Shown here: piece by piece, positions 30,503-38,050 of the stretch
Layout of the letters: each line of letters starts with the position of its first letter
Position numbering within the stretch: position 1 is the stretch's first letter
From: Chloroflexota bacterium
GTDB taxonomy: Bacteria; Chloroflexota; Anaerolineae; UBA4142
Assembly (NCBI GenBank): GCA_016219275.1
Contig: JACRBM010000051.1
Span: forward strand, 1-52,164
Length of the DNA: 52,164 nucleotides
Reading direction: 5' to 3'
Program-made: the position numbers and the translations under genes
The notes under the pieces: model-generated
What the model saw: only the letters and a program-made list of their open reading frames with translations
Databases searched by the model: none
What the model was told of the DNA's origin: nothing

Positions 30503-33406
30503 ATGTCTGCAGTACCGTTTGTCGGCAACATTGACGATGCGTCCTTCACCCCAGCCGAAGCGTGCGCGCTTGTGCGTCTACTCGACGCGCTCCAACTCCA
30601 CGCGTCCGACCGCGATGCGTTGTTGCGCGCCGCGTTCGAGCGCGTCTGCCAAGCGTTCAACGGCGCCGGCGGTTGCGCGCTGATCCACCCATCCCCCTTG
30701 CGTCTGGCATATCATTCGAATCTCCCCCCCGCGCTTGTCGCACATCTGCAAAATGCGCTCCCCGCCGAAGAAGTAGACTCGGTCGCGTTCGCGCAGAACG
30801 CGTTCGCCGCGCACAACGTCGCGTGCGACATCCTGCCGTTGACCGCGCGCGACCGAATCGTCGGCGTTCTCTGCATCACCACTGCCTCACATTCGCCGGC
30901 GTGCGGCGACGTGTGGCGCGCGCGTGCCGGCGCGTGGATTGGCGACGCGCTCGCACGCGCGCACGAGCAGACGCTCCCCCGCCAATCCATCGAGTGGTAT
31001 CGCGAGTTTGTCGAACACAGCCCGGACGCCATTTGGGAAAGCGACGCGCAAGGACAACTCGTCTTTGTGAATGATGCGACGTGCGAGTTGCTCGGATATA
31101 CGCGCGCCGAGATGCTCGCCAAATGCGTCAAAGAATTCGAACAGGACCCGCTGACCTATCGTGACGCCGTGCGGCGGGAATTGCGCGACAAGGGCATGTT
31201 GGTCAACAAACTGGCGCACCTGCGAACGAAGAATGGGCTGATCAAAACGTTTCGTTTCACCACGCGCCAGGTAAGCGACCAACAAGGCAACCCCATTCGA
31301 TTTCAAACCATCATGCGCGATGTGTCGGATCAGGAAGAGTTGGCGCACTCGTTGCAACTCAGCAATCAGGCGCTCGCCGCGTTGAATGGCATCGCCAATA
31401 TTTTCAGCCGACCGTCCGAATTGTCGCACGCATTGACCTTGGTCTGCGAACAGATCGCTTCGATCACTGGCATGGAAACCGTTGCTATCCACCTGATAGA
31501 CCCAACCCGGTCGTTTCTCGACATGGCGGCGCAGCATGGTCTCAGCGACACATTACTGCCCCAAGTTCAACGGCTAGGTCTGGACGATCCGATCACGCGC
31601 AGCATCGCCCTTGAAGGGCGCGTGATCGCCGAGCGCGATGTAATGACATTCGTGGGGACCGGCTTCGCCGGTCCCCGCAGCGAAGGGTATCACGCGGGAA
31701 TCTGCGCGCCGATTCGCCGGCGCGGCGAATCCGCCGGCGTGTTGTTCGTCGGCAGCCGGCTCGTCACCGGGTATCGGCAATCGGACGTGGACCTATTGAC
31801 GAACGTGGCGAATCAAATCGGCGTGGCGCTAGAAAACGCCGACCTGTATCTGCAAATGCAAAACCGCGTCCGCGAGTTGGAGGGCTTGGCGCAACTCAGC
31901 ACGGCTTGCGTCTCGACGCTCGACCCCGACTCGTTGTATCGCCTCGTCGTAGATTCGACGCTCGAATTGCTCGCGGCGGATGTCGCGGAAATTCGCCTGG
32001 TGGAAAACACGCACCTTGCGCGCGTAGCGATTCGCTTGCGCGACGGCGAACCGCGTTCCCACGCGCCGATCAGTCTCGCTGGGCTGGAGGCGCTGGTCAA
32101 CTCGCACAAGCCGCTCATCATCAACGACCGGGACAACGACCCACATACGACGCCGGAAATCCGTGATGCGTTGGCGCTGAGCGACTGGCGCGCGATGCTG
32201 GCGGTGCCGCTGTACACACACGATCGCTTGATCGGCACGTTGGCGGTTTTACGCGCGCTGCCGCATCCCTGGTCGCGCAAAGAGACTGATCTGTTGCGCA
32301 CCGTCGCGAATCAAGTCGTCAACGCCATTTACAACGCGCAGTTGTTTCAAAAGGTGCTGGCAGAACAACGGCAAACCAAAGCGATTTTCGACAGCGGACT
32401 GAACGGGCTGTACGTGACCAATGCGCGCGGATACCTCACGATGTTCAACGACGCGGCGGAACACTTAACCGGGTGGCGGCGCGACGAAGCGATCGGGCAA
32501 CCCTGGGAGAAAATTTTTGCCAACGCCGACGACTCGCCGGACAAATCGCTGGTGCATCAAGTCATCGCTGCGCGCAAAAATGTTTATCCGCGCGCCGGGC
32601 GCACGATTCAGCGGCGCGACGGCACACGCATGCCGGTGCTCGAAGCCGCCGCGCCGTTGTTCGACGACAAAGGCAGCGTCCTCGGGATCGTCGGCGCGTT
32701 GTGGGATCTTTCGCGCGAGAAACAAGCGGAATTGGAACGCGCCAACTTGATGGAAGTTTTCGCGCATCAATTGAGCACGCCGCTCACCACGCTCGTCAAC
32801 GCCGCGGAAATGCTCGAACGACCCAGTTTGAAACCAGCGCAACGTGCGGTATTGCTCGGCATTCTCAAGAACGAAGGCGCGCGGTTACAGACTTTTGCGC
32901 GCCAATTCCTCGGCAAAAAAGGCGCGTTCGCTTCATCCGCGCCGGTCAACCTGCAAGCCCTGTCGCTTCTACCATTGGTCGAATCCGCCGTGCAACGATA
33001 CCGCACCGACAATCGGCAGCATCGTCTTCGCATCAAGACGACCCGCCCCTTGCCGCTTGTGCTAGCAGACCCGGAACGCGTCGAGCATGTGCTCGCGAAT
33101 CTGCTCGACAACGCAGTCAACTATTCGCCGGAAGGCACGCCCATTACCATCGCGCTCCGCGCAAGCGACGCGCACGTCGAAGTTGCGGTTACGGATCAAG
33201 GCATCGGGATTCCGCTCGACGAGCAGGAGTTGATCTTTCAACGTTTTTATCGCGTGAGACAACCCACCGGCGAACGCGTTCACGGACACGGGTTGGGATT
33301 GGCAATCGTGCGCGAAATGGTCACCGAAATGCAAGGGACGGTGTGGGTGGAAAGCCGCGTCGGCAACGGCGCGACATTTCGTTTTACATTGCGGAGGCAG
33401 AAATGA
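30503..33406 (+). CDS. Multi-domain sensor histidine kinase (GAF/PAS, cytosolic)
   Basis: 967 residues, no membrane helix. Order: a GAF-like region (20-150), PAS (about 160-285, WYREFVEHSPDAIWESDAQG), GAF (300-460, HALTLVCEQIASITGMETVA), GAF (470-630), PAS (640-740, IFDSGLNGLYVTNARGYLTM), HisKA with phosphoacceptor His755 in VFAHQLSTPLTTL, and HATPase with LLDNAVNYSPEG, DQGIGIP and GHGLGLAIV. All catalytic boxes are present. It senses a cytosolic or diffusible signal, unknown. TTGGAG stands ~10 nt before the ATG. The stop overlaps the start of the response regulator (ATGA), so both are made as a pair. Confidence 0.9.
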   Translation: MSAVPFVGNIDDASFTPAEACALVRLLDALQLHASDRDALLRAAFERVCQAFNGAGGCALIHPSPLRLAYHSNLPPALVAHLQNALPAEEVDSVAFAQNAFAAHNVACDILPLTARDRIVGVLCITTASHSPACGDVWRARAGAWIGDALARAHEQTLPRQSIEWYREFVEHSPDAIWESDAQGQLVFVNDATCELLGYTRAEMLAKCVKEFEQDPLTYRDAVRRELRDKGMLVNKLAHLRTKNGLIKTFRFTTRQVSDQQGNPIRFQTIMRDVSDQEELAHSLQLSNQALAALNGIANIFSRPSELSHALTLVCEQIASITGMETVAIHLIDPTRSFLDMAAQHGLSDTLLPQVQRLGLDDPITRSIALEGRVIAERDVMTFVGTGFAGPRSEGYHAGICAPIRRRGESAGVLFVGSRLVTGYRQSDVDLLTNVANQIGVALENADLYLQMQNRVRELEGLAQLSTACVSTLDPDSLYRLVVDSTLELLAADVAEIRLVENTHLARVAIRLRDGEPRSHAPISLAGLEALVNSHKPLIINDRDNDPHTTPEIRDALALSDWRAMLAVPLYTHDRLIGTLAVLRALPHPWSRKETDLLRTVANQVVNAIYNAQLFQKVLAEQRQTKAIFDSGLNGLYVTNARGYLTMFNDAAEHLTGWRRDEAIGQPWEKIFANADDSPDKSLVHQVIAARKNVYPRAGRTIQRRDGTRMPVLEAAAPLFDDKGSVLGIVGALWDLSREKQAELERANLMEVFAHQLSTPLTTLVNAAEMLERPSLKPAQRAVLLGILKNEGARLQTFARQFLGKKGAFASSAPVNLQALSLLPLVESAVQRYRTDNRQHRLRIKTTRPLPLVLADPERVEHVLANLLDNAVNYSPEGTPITIALRASDAHVEVAVTDQGIGIPLDEQELIFQRFYRVRQPTGERVHGHGLGLAIVREMVTEMQGTVWVESRVGNGATFRFTLRRQK

Positions 33407-34179
33407 AAAACCCAGCGCCCGTCGGACTAGAATACAAAACGGGCAAAGCGCGCCGCGACGCGGCGCTGCACGCCACCGAGACGAACGCCAAACACAAAGA
33501 CCTGATTTTGCTGGTAGACGACGATCCCGTGGTTTGCCAAGTGCTCCAGGTCTTGTTGGAGGACGAAGGGTATCGCGTGATGCACGCGACGAACGGCGCG
33601 GACTGTTTGCAAATGGCGCGCAACCATCGTCCCGATCTGATCTTGCTCGATATCCTGATGCCGGGCAAGGATGGGCGCGTCGTGTGTCGCGAATTGCGCC
33701 CCATCTCCAACGCGCCGATCATTATGATGTCCGCCATCTCGGGCGATCAGGAAAAGGTCGGGCGGTTGAACGACGGCGCGGATGATTACATCACCAAACC
33801 GTTTAGCAATGCGGAACTGCTCGCGCGCGTGCGCGCGGTGTTGCGCCGGATGCATCCCGCGCAACGCACACGCATGTATCGCGATGACTCGTTGGCGATA
33901 GATTTCGACGCGCACGTCTTGATGGTGAACGGTGAAACGATCGCGCTCTCGCCGCGTGAATGGCGCTTGCTCGAGTACCTGCATCGTCATCAAGGGCGCA
34001 CCGTCCCCCGCGAAGCGCTTTTGCGACACGCGTGGGGCAAAGGATACGAGCGCGCGTACAGCTATCTCAAGGTGTTCATCTCCACGCTGCGGCATAAATT
34101 GCAAGACCCCGCGCGTCACCCGCGCTATATTTTTACCGCCTACGAAATGGGCTACCGTTTCGACCCGCCCAAAGGATGA
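33403..34179 (+). CDS. OmpR/PhoB-type response regulator
   Basis: 258 residues. A ~30-residue N-terminal extension precedes the receiver (DLILLVDDDPVVCQVLQVLL; phosphoacceptor Asp83 in ILLDILMPG; Lys in DDYITKPFS). The C-terminal winged helix has the OmpR pattern: ALSPREWRLLEYLHRHQGRT, LLRHAWGKGYERAYSYLKVF, FTAYEMGYRF. A transcription factor for unknown targets, partner of the overlapping kinase. The longer upstream frame is a shadow of the kinase gene. The gene ends at a bidirectional terminator. Confidence 0.92.
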   Translation: MKNPAPVGLEYKTGKARRDAALHATETNAKHKDLILLVDDDPVVCQVLQVLLEDEGYRVMHATNGADCLQMARNHRPDLILLDILMPGKDGRVVCRELRPISNAPIIMMSAISGDQEKVGRLNDGADDYITKPFSNAELLARVRAVLRRMHPAQRTRMYRDDSLAIDFDAHVLMVNGETIALSPREWRLLEYLHRHQGRTVPREALLRHAWGKGYERAYSYLKVFISTLRHKLQDPARHPRYIFTAYEMGYRFDPPKG

Positions 34180-34204
34180 GGGCGCATCGCCGCGCGAAAA
34201 AAAG

Positions 34205-34238
34205 AACGCGCCACCGGATACGCGGTGGCGCGTTTTAT
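34205..34238. terminator. Bidirectional terminator between convergent genes
   Basis: Perfect 12-bp stem (34205-34216 with 34223-34234), 6-nt loop, A-run before and TTTTATTT after; serves the response regulator and the DASS carrier. Confidence 0.9.
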
Positions 34239-34257
34239 TTCGAATCGGCGAAACAGT

Positions 34258-35721
34258 TTATTTGGGTGGCATTGCCATCAAGTACGGTGTGCCGATGCCG
34301 ATCAAGACGACCACAAAAATGACGCCAAAGATCAGACCCAGTTTCCAGAAATCGCCGCGCGAGATGTAGCCACTACCGTAGTAGATCGGCGAAGGACCGG
34401 TCGCGTACGGCGAAATGATGCCCATCAAGCCAAGCGCGTACACGCACATCAAGGCAAACGGGAGCATCGGGATGCCTTTGATCTGCATACCAACCGCGAG
34501 AATCACCGGCAACACCGCGGCGGTGTGCGCGCTGAGCGACGCAAAGAAATAGTGGATGAAGAAGAAGAGCGCAACCAGCAGACCCATCGCCATAATCGGA
34601 TCTATGCCCGCCAATGGCGCTGCCGCCAACTTGGCGAACCAAGCAACGAACCCGACCATGTTCAGACCGTTCGCGAGCGTGACCAGGGTGGCAAACCACA
34701 CGAGCACATTCCACGCGCCCTTGTTGGTGATGATTTCTTCCCAAGTTACTACGCTCGTGGCGAGCATCAACGCGATGCCGACCAGCACGACGGTCGTCGC
34801 GTTGATAAAGTTCTTGCCCAGGATTGGCAGATCGAACAAGTCATTCGAACCGGTGATCCAGAGGAAAATCGCGAGCACGACCAAGCCGATCATGACGAGT
34901 TCCTTGCTCGTGATGGGTCCCATCTTGTCCAGTTCTTTGCCCGCCCATACCGGAATTTCCTTGCTCGACTTGATTTCCGGCGGATAGATGAAATAGACCA
35001 GGACGGGTACGAGCGCGAGCAAAATCACGCCTATCGGCAAGAACCCTTGAAACCACTGCACCCAATTGATGTCGAGTTTCGTCGTGGTCTTGACGATGGC
35101 TAACGCGGCGGCATTCGGTGCGAGCGCGGTGATAAACATCGAACTCGTCACACACGTTGCCGCGAGCGCCGTCCACATAATGTACGAACCGATCTTGCGC
35201 GCGGTCGAATTCGGCTCGGAACCGTACAGCGCCGGAATGTTGCGAATGACCGGAAAGACCGTGCCCCCACTACGCGCCGTGTTCGACGGTGTGCCCGGCG
35301 CGAGCACCAGATCCGCCAGCGAGATGGCATAACCCAAACCCAGCGTGCTTCCGCCGAGCCACTTGACGAGCATCAACGCGACGCGGCGACCCAAGCCGGT
35401 CTTGTTATACCCCATCGAAAAAACGAACGCGCCGAAAATCAACCACACGGTTGTGTCGGCAAAACCGCTCAGCCCCCAATTGATGGATTGACCGATATTC
35501 GCGTTGACGTACCGCATCGCGGTGGCAAACGTGACACCGATCAAACCGATCGCGGCGGCGGGAATCGGCTCCAAAATCAAGCCGATAATCACGGCGGCAA
35601 AGAGCGCAAAGTACAACCACGCGCTCAACGTTAGTCCGGTGGGTGCGCCGACCAGGTAGCCATAGAGCGCAAGGATTGCCCATACCGCTAACGGCACGAG
35701 CACTTTGACGTTGACTTTCAT
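34258..35721 (-). CDS. DASS-family dicarboxylate carrier (tartrate/malate/2-oxoglutarate type)
   Basis: 487 residues with about 12 membrane helices. The N-terminal block PLAVWAILALYGYLVGAPTG, the SNT motif variant in LAPGTPSNTARSGGTVFPVI and the second half FFASLSAHTAAVLPVILAVG identify the divalent anion:sodium symporter/2-oxoglutarate-malate translocator group. It imports (or exchanges) C4-C5 dicarboxylates. The gene directly upstream encodes a tartrate/D-malate dehydrogenase-type enzyme, which suggests that the substrate is tartrate or malate. AAGGAGGA precedes the ATG, and a strong intrinsic terminator lies only about 15 nt before it, hinting at regulated read-through. Confidence 0.92.
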   Translation of the reverse strand: MKVNVKVLVPLAVWAILALYGYLVGAPTGLTLSAWLYFALFAAVIIGLILEPIPAAAIGLIGVTFATAMRYVNANIGQSINWGLSGFADTTVWLIFGAFVFSMGYNKTGLGRRVALMLVKWLGGSTLGLGYAISLADLVLAPGTPSNTARSGGTVFPVIRNIPALYGSEPNSTARKIGSYIMWTALAATCVTSSMFITALAPNAAALAIVKTTTKLDINWVQWFQGFLPIGVILLALVPVLVYFIYPPEIKSSKEIPVWAGKELDKMGPITSKELVMIGLVVLAIFLWITGSNDLFDLPILGKNFINATTVVLVGIALMLATSVVTWEEIITNKGAWNVLVWFATLVTLANGLNMVGFVAWFAKLAAAPLAGIDPIMAMGLLVALFFFIHYFFASLSAHTAAVLPVILAVGMQIKGIPMLPFALMCVYALGLMGIISPYATGPSPIYYGSGYISRGDFWKLGLIFGVIFVVVLIGIGTPYLMAMPPK

Positions 35722-35735
35722 TATTCCTCCTTGGG

Positions 35736-35771
35736 AAAAAATAAAACGCCTCCCAACCGATTTGAGAGGCG
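35736..35771 (-). terminator. Intrinsic terminator in the leader of the DASS gene (possible attenuator)
   Basis: On the minus strand a 10-bp stem with one G-U (35771-35762 with 35756-35747), loop ATCGG, is followed by TTTTATTTTTT and then at once by AAGGAGG and the start codon. It either ends the upstream dehydrogenase transcript or controls entry into the carrier gene. Confidence 0.8.
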
Positions 35772-35784
35772 CTCAACACCTAAA

Positions 35785-35850
35785 TGCAGAGGTGCGCGTC
35801 TCTGCACACCACACAAAACTGATTATACTACATTCATTTAAAAATCGCTA
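35785..35850 (-). promoter_or_regulatory. Possible promoter and first leader hairpin of the DASS gene
   Basis: Minus-strand TATAAT at 35827-35822 (no good -35) lies after the end of the dehydrogenase gene. Downstream, a 7-bp hairpin (35806-35800 with 35791-35785, arm TGCAGAG, loop ACGCGCAC) precedes the terminator hairpin. The arrangement resembles an attenuation leader; no known riboswitch class was recognised. Confidence 0.4.
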
Positions 35851-36921
35851 TTTTACCATCGCGCGCATTTTGGCGATGATCGCGTCTGTCACCTCTTTGG
35901 TTTTCGCCGCGCCACCCAAATCCGGCGTTAGCACGCGCCCGTCCGCCGTCACCGCTTTGATCGCGGCATCAATCATTTTCGCCGCGCGCTTTTCGCCGAT
36001 GAAATCGAGCATCATCGCGCCGCACCAAATCATCGCGATCGGATTGGCGATGCCCTTGCCGACAATGTCCGGCGCGGAACCATGCACTGGCTCGAACATC
36101 GAAGGATAGTCGCGTTCGGGGTTGATGTTGCCGCTCGCGGCGACGCCCATGCTCCCGCAAATCGCCGCGCCGAGATCAGTAAGAATATCGCCGAACAAGT
36201 TCGACGCGACGACCACGTCGAGCGATTCGGGTCGCAAGACAAAGCGCGCGGAGAGCGCGTCAATCAACACGCGCTCGACCGTGACCTCCGGAAATTCCTT
36301 GCCGACCTCGTCCACGATTTCATCCCAGAATGTCAGCGAGTGTTGTTGTGCGTTCGATTTCGTCGCGCTCACCAATTTCTTGCGCCGGCTCTGCGCGAGT
36401 TGGTACGAGTACCGCACCACGCGCTCCACGCCGACGCGGGAGAACACGGACGTTTCGATGGCAACTTCAATCGGCAAGCCGCGATGCGCACGACCGCCCG
36501 CACCGGTGTACTCGCCTTCGGTGTTTTCGCGGATGACGATGAAATCAATGTCGCCCACTTTTTTCCCGGCGAGCGGCGTCTTGACGCCGGGCAACAGTTC
36601 GCTCGGACGATAGCAGACGTACTGCTCGAATCCTTGGCAGATCGGCAACCGCAAACCGCGCAGTGAAATGTGATCGGGCACCGTCGGAAAACCGACCGCG
36701 CCGAAATAAATCGCGTCGAATGGTTTCAAAATTTTGAGACCATCGTCCGCCATCATCTTGCCGGTTTTCAAATAGTAATTGCATCCGTACGGAAAATACT
36801 CGTAACGAAATTGGTACCCGCCAGTCAGTTCGCCGGCAACATCCAACACGCGCACCCCTTCTGGAGCGACCTCTTCGCCAATCCCATCCCCGGGAATGAC
36901 CGCAATGTTATAGTCTCTCAT
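35848..36921 (-). CDS. Tartrate dehydrogenase/D-malate dehydrogenase-type beta-decarboxylating dehydrogenase
   Basis: 357 residues of the isocitrate/isopropylmalate dehydrogenase fold. AVIPGDGIGEEVAPEGVRVL at the N-terminus, DFIVIRENTEGEYTGAGGRA (substrate loop), the metal-binding Asp residues in LDVVVASNLFGDILTDLGAA, and the NAD-binding block MFEPVHGSAPDIVGKGIANP. Length and the YEYFPYGCNYYLKTGK segment fit the TtuC/DmlA/YeaU group, which oxidises tartrate or D-malate to oxaloglycolate or pyruvate with NAD+. Close homologs with other substrates (3-isopropylmalate) are possible. Start at 36921: AGGAGG is 4-5 nt upstream. The next gene on the strand is a dicarboxylate carrier, which supports the assignment. 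Confidence 0.85.
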   Translation of the reverse strand: MRDYNIAVIPGDGIGEEVAPEGVRVLDVAGELTGGYQFRYEYFPYGCNYYLKTGKMMADDGLKILKPFDAIYFGAVGFPTVPDHISLRGLRLPICQGFEQYVCYRPSELLPGVKTPLAGKKVGDIDFIVIRENTEGEYTGAGGRAHRGLPIEVAIETSVFSRVGVERVVRYSYQLAQSRRKKLVSATKSNAQQHSLTFWDEIVDEVGKEFPEVTVERVLIDALSARFVLRPESLDVVVASNLFGDILTDLGAAICGSMGVAASGNINPERDYPSMFEPVHGSAPDIVGKGIANPIAMIWCGAMMLDFIGEKRAAKMIDAAIKAVTADGRVLTPDLGGAAKTKEVTDAIIAKMRAMVK

Positions 36922-36937
36922 CGTACCTCCTAACTTT

Positions 36938-36963
36938 GCAAATTGCGAATGGCAAATTGCGAA
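36938..36963. repeat. 7-bp-period array upstream of the dehydrogenase gene
   Basis: The 12-mer GCAAATTGCGAA occurs twice, 14 nt apart (36938-36949, 36952-36963), with weaker units on both sides; the unit period is 7. Confidence 0.55.
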
Positions 36964-37002
36964 CTGTAATTCTACCGACCTGGGCGGATGCAGCAATTCG
37001 TA

Positions 37003-37068
37003 AACCACAGATTGCACGGATTGCACTGATTTATATTTTTATCAGTGCAATCCGTGCAATCTATGGTT
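37003..37068. repeat. Long hairpin repeat (28-bp arms, one mismatch)
   Basis: Arms 37003-37030 and 37041-37068 around TTATATTTTT. The arm contains GATTGCACGGATTGCACTGA, a sequence type seen as intergenic repeats in many environmental genomes. No T-tail, so a repeat rather than a plain terminator. Confidence 0.8.
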
Positions 37069-37121
37069 GCTTTCCCGTTCAACTCGGAAGAGCCCAAATT
37101 GTGAATAGAGACCTTTTGCTT

Positions 37122-37883
37122 TTAACGCAGTAGCAGCCAACCGGATACGAGCACGCCGACGACGACGATAAAATTACGCAAGTCGCGTTGATTGATCCGT
37201 TTCGCCAGGCGCGCGCCGAGATAACCGCCCAAGATCGCGCCAATCGCCATCCACACGGCGAGCTGCCAGACCACCAAACCGCGCCACGCAAAAAAACAGA
37301 ACGCGAGAAAGTTGATCATCGCGGCGAGAATCGTCTTCATCGCGTTCATCTTGTGCACATCGCGCAAACCCATGATGCTAAACGAACCCAGCATCAACAC
37401 GCCGATGCCCGCGCCGAAATAACCGCCATACGCCGCGATGAAAAACTGAAAGAGAAAACCCCACACGCGACCCAGCCATGAGACGTGTTCGATATCCACG
37501 TCGCGCCGCGTGAGTTTGGCGTACACATCTTTGAACGCGAACAACAACGTCGCAAACAAAACCAGGAATGGCACAACGCGTCGAAACGTTTCTTCCGGCG
37601 TAACGACGAGCGCGAACGCGCCGGCGAGACTGCCGAGCGCGCTCGGAATGAGCAACGTCCACACGAGCGCGCCGTCGCGTTCCGTGTCGCGCGCGTACGC
37701 GAACGCGCCGCTCACCGAGCCGGGCCACAACGCCGACGTGTTCGTCGCGTTCGCGTTGATCGTTGGAATGCCAAACGCGACGAGCGCCGGAAACGACACG
37801 AGCGTACCGCCGCCGGCAACCGAGTTGATGCCGCCCGCCAGCACCGCGGCAATGAACAAGCCAATAAAACCGATGAGTTCCAA
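37122..37883 (-). CDS. TauE/SafE-family membrane protein (YfcA-like)
   Basis: 253 residues, about eight membrane helices in two repeats; GFIGLFIAAVLAGGINSVAG followed by GGTLVSFPALVAFGIP and the second-half AAYGGYFGAGIGVLMLGSFS are the family signatures. These proteins export sulfite, sulfoacetate or related organic anions, or are of unknown substrate. The TTG at 37883 is chosen as start because GGAG stands 7 nt upstream and the first helix begins right there; the frame upstream is non-family. It lies upstream of the dehydrogenase/carrier pair on the same strand but is separated by the 37003-37068 repeat. Confidence 0.85.
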   Translation of the reverse strand: MELIGFIGLFIAAVLAGGINSVAGGGTLVSFPALVAFGIPTINANATNTSALWPGSVSGAFAYARDTERDGALVWTLLIPSALGSLAGAFALVVTPEETFRRVVPFLVLFATLLFAFKDVYAKLTRRDVDIEHVSWLGRVWGFLFQFFIAAYGGYFGAGIGVLMLGSFSIMGLRDVHKMNAMKTILAAMINFLAFCFFAWRGLVVWQLAVWMAIGAILGGYLGARLAKRINQRDLRNFIVVVGVLVSGWLLLR

Positions 37884-37960
37884 AGTAATGCTCCAGCGAA
37901 TAGAATTTTGTCGTGATAAAGATACGCAAATTCCATTATACGACGCGCGCGCTGATTCTC

Positions 37961-38008
37961 CAAAAAACAAAACGCGGACGCGCGAAGCAAAACACTCCGT
38001 GCGTCCGC
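37961..38008 (-). terminator. Terminator of the pyrroline-5-carboxylate dehydrogenase gene
   Basis: On the minus strand 8-bp arms (38008-38001 with 37981-37974, GCGGACGC) with a 19-nt loop, followed by GTTTTGTTTTTT. Confidence 0.7.
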
Positions 38009-38011
38009 ATT

Positions 38012-38050
38012 CCAACTAACGCACTATCAAACTACCGAACCATCGCACTA
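38012..38050. repeat. 8-bp-period array starting on the stop codon of the dehydrogenase gene
   Basis: Read on the minus strand from the stop codon: TAGTGCGA, TGGTTCGG, TAGTTTGA, TAGTGCGT, TAGTTGG. Same unit family as 25104-25135, in opposite orientation. Confidence 0.7.

Noticed and set aside
35736-35850. Known riboswitch class upstream of the DASS gene
   Set aside because: The leader is only about 95 nt and shows none of the conserved cores I know; kept only as an attenuator-like leader.
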